Assembly (NCBI GenBank): GCA_013399895.1
Contig: VXBA01000662.1
Location: 248,001-312,000 of the forward strand
Source: Serilophus lunatus
Lineage: Eukaryota; Chordata; Aves; Passeriformes; Eurylaimidae
Length of the DNA stretch: 64,000 bases
Reading direction: 5' to 3'
Below, one piece after another: positions 61,876-64,000 of the stretch (its first letter is position 1; each line of letters begins with the position of its first letter). A model generated the notes under the pieces. The model was not told where the DNA came from, ran no database searches, and saw only the letters and a program-made list of their open reading frames with translations. A program made the translations under genes and the position numbers.

Positions 61876-64000
61876 CTACAAGAGAATTAAAATACAAACT
61901 CAGACTTACAGTCAAAACCACACCTCCCTCTTGTTTCAAGCAGCATAAAACATTCTGCACTTTGGAAATTCAGTACCTTTATCCAACATGGATGTTGCAT
62001 TTATACAGACTTTTTGCTTCTGTACTAGCAAACTAGCTGATAGAGTGCATGCAGGAACACATCGCCTACGGTGCAAATGAATAATCCAAACTAAGTGTCT
62101 TGAGACAGTTACAAGCTTGGCAAGGCCCTGCACTATTGAGGGAGGAAGACCATAAGCACCAGGTGCTCATCAACATCCTGTCTAATTTAGTCAGCAATTT
62201 TTCTGGAAGAAGTTTGCAGTCAATCTCTGGATGGAAGGATCAGGATACAGCCCAGGTAACTGTGGTCAACAGTACATGAGAAATTATCTCCCTTCTCTCT
62301 TAGATGCTGACAGATGAGCAAGGATGAAATATGCAAATCAATCACCAAAGTTGAAGAGAAGTTGTCAGGAATTACTCTTGTCACAAGAGCCCCTCCACTT
62401 TTTTGTGAAGCAGAAGACAGTATTACCACATACCAAAGTGGACATAGAGCAGCTAAAGGACCTAGACTACTCAGGCGTTCATGTGACATAGGAGGAGCTT
62501 GTTAGAGGTGGTGAAAATTTGCTGGTCAAGTGAGCAAGGCCTGCCCTCAGAATGTTATTTACAGAGCTCCTGGTGTTCTTCAGCCCACTGGTGTTTTAGG
62601 ACAGCAGTGACATGTGACACGTGACACCCCTAAAAAAACCTCTTCACAGCCATTCCAAAAATGCTACTTGCAGGACAAAATTCTTCCTCTTATTTTGCAA
62701 TCTTAAGCTGCAGAGCATCTGCAGGCATCCTCTGCCACAGTCATGTAGTTTGCTGCAATCTCAGAGCTGCTTTTTGCACCTGAAATACTTTCCTAAGCAT
62801 GAACTCATTGGAAAACAAAGCAGCCACAGCCCCACAGACAAAATTCCCCAAGTCCCAACCCAGCACAGCGCCCCCAAGTGCTGTCTGCCCTGAAGAACCA
62901 AAGTCCCACCCCAACCTATCCTCTCTTTCAAACTACACCTCCACAGTCCATCCTCCCTCTCTAACTGCACCTCTTACAGAGTTTTTAGTGCTGGGAATTC
63001 CACTAAGACACCATCTGGTGCCAATCAGCATTAGAACAAGACACTGGTGGCTCATTGCTCACTCATAATAATGCTTGGGATCACTAAAAGAAAACCTTGT
63101 AAAAATTGAGGTGACATGCTGAAATGTGAAAGTCCAGGAGCATTTCTGGCCAAAAGCCTTTGTCCATCTGGCACTCGAGTGCGGCTGATGCAGCACTGTA
63201 GCTCACCCTACACTTAGGCAGGCAGCAGCAGAGCATCCCACAACTACTTGATGGGAAGGAACCTGCACTGGGAGAACGAAAAAATTTCCAGCCCAACTGC
63301 CATGCAGTAGGAAGCCAAAGGTTCCTTGCACACTTCAGTGTGCCCCAAATGTTCCTATTCTGAGTAAAAAGAATACTATAAGTAACCTTACAGTTATCTT
63401 TAAAAAAATATACACATTGAAATTGAAGTATAAGCAATGTGCAACCTGACAGTATTTTGTCAATAAAGCTGAACAATTAGGAAGGAGAAAAGGAGGAGAG
63501 TCAACCAACAGTATTGGTGCAACATCCTTAGCTGAAAATATGTTGGTCTGACAGTGGAGGTAGGTGGTATTTACATTAAAACTGAAGAAAGCACTGTCCG
63601 AGGCTCCTATTCTACACCTAGACTATGTTAAAATATCCTCGAGTGTCCAATAAGAGAGATAAAACAAAGAGGAAAGAAACATCTTGACAAGGCCCACATA
63701 ACTCAGGATGCAATGAAAATGAGAGAGTATGGTAATCTCCAGGGGCACACATCATCTGGGTGTAAAACTCAGTACTTAAGACGTTACCATTTCCCGAAGC
63801 TTCTGCACTAGTATGAAAACAGGCACAAGAATGGGGCCTGTCCCCTGTTTCACGTGTGACTCAATGCCAGAAGAAAACAGATCAATTTTGCACTCAGTAG
63901 GTCAATATTCATGATTCACAAGAGTTGAAGTCTAGTTCAGGTACTACTCTTTGTTATAGTTTACTAACATTCACTGTCAATTACAGCAAAAATATTTTGT
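61876..64000 (-). other. RREB1: RREB1 intron (partial)
   Basis: No exon with finger motifs or a good splice pair was seen. It contains three tandem 7-base GTGACAY units at 62607-62627. The window ends inside this intron. Confidence 0.7.

Noticed and set aside
62607..62627. Three tandem GTGACAY units considered as a regulatory array
   Set aside because: Too short to separate from chance in intronic DNA.
1..64000. CRISPR arrays, bacterial operons, tRNA or rRNA genes
   Set aside because: The window is vertebrate nuclear DNA; I looked for tRNA B-box-like sequences and spaced direct repeats and found none that qualify.

Overview
The window is vertebrate nuclear DNA, almost certainly avian. Introns are short and genes compact. 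At least three insertions look like 3' ends of CR1 LINEs, and one LTR resembles a family common in passerine birds. The gene order RIOK1 - (CAGE1 slot) - SSR1 - RREB1 matches the interval on human 6p24 in inverted orientation. The species cannot be named from the sequence alone.

Layout. 1-6.3 kb: intergenic, beyond the RIOK1 3' end, with one probable solo LTR near 4.8-5.2 kb. 6.3-21.5 kb, minus strand: the complete RIOK1 gene, 17 coding exons with consistent phases, 560 codons plus stop. Its CpG-rich promoter (about 21.2-21.7 kb) lies between two CR1 3' ends. 21.7-33.5 kb: the position of CAGE1 in mammals. There is an LTR at 24.4-25.2 kb and a chain of small splice-site-flanked open segments on the plus strand, several phase-compatible, which I propose as a divergent and much reduced CAGE1-like gene. 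33.8-35.2 kb: GC-rich SSR1 promoter region, interrupted by a 673-base N gap that begins inside a GGGAA repeat. 36.4-45.6 kb, plus strand: SSR1 coding exons 2-8. Exon 1 (signal peptide) is not visible and is probably inside the gap. 45.6-58 kb: SSR1 3' UTR, then intergenic DNA. 58.1-64 kb, minus strand: the 3' end of RREB1, with a long 3' UTR, the terminal coding exon at 61.37-61.88 kb and part of the upstream intron. SSR1 and RREB1 converge.

Functions. The genes are unrelated housekeeping or regulatory genes rather than a pathway. RIOK1 is an atypical kinase in late 40S ribosome maturation and a PRMT5 adaptor. SSR1 is the alpha subunit of the ER translocon-associated protein complex. RREB1 is a multi-zinc-finger transcription factor downstream of RAS signalling. 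RIOK1 and the CAGE1-like candidate would share a head-to-head promoter, as in mammals.

The items most worth a second look are the CAGE1-like exon chain, a decayed ~21-bp tandem array in a RIOK1 intron, the potential G-quadruplex repeat at the assembly gap beside SSR1, and a palindrome-centred hairpin in the RREB1 3' UTR.
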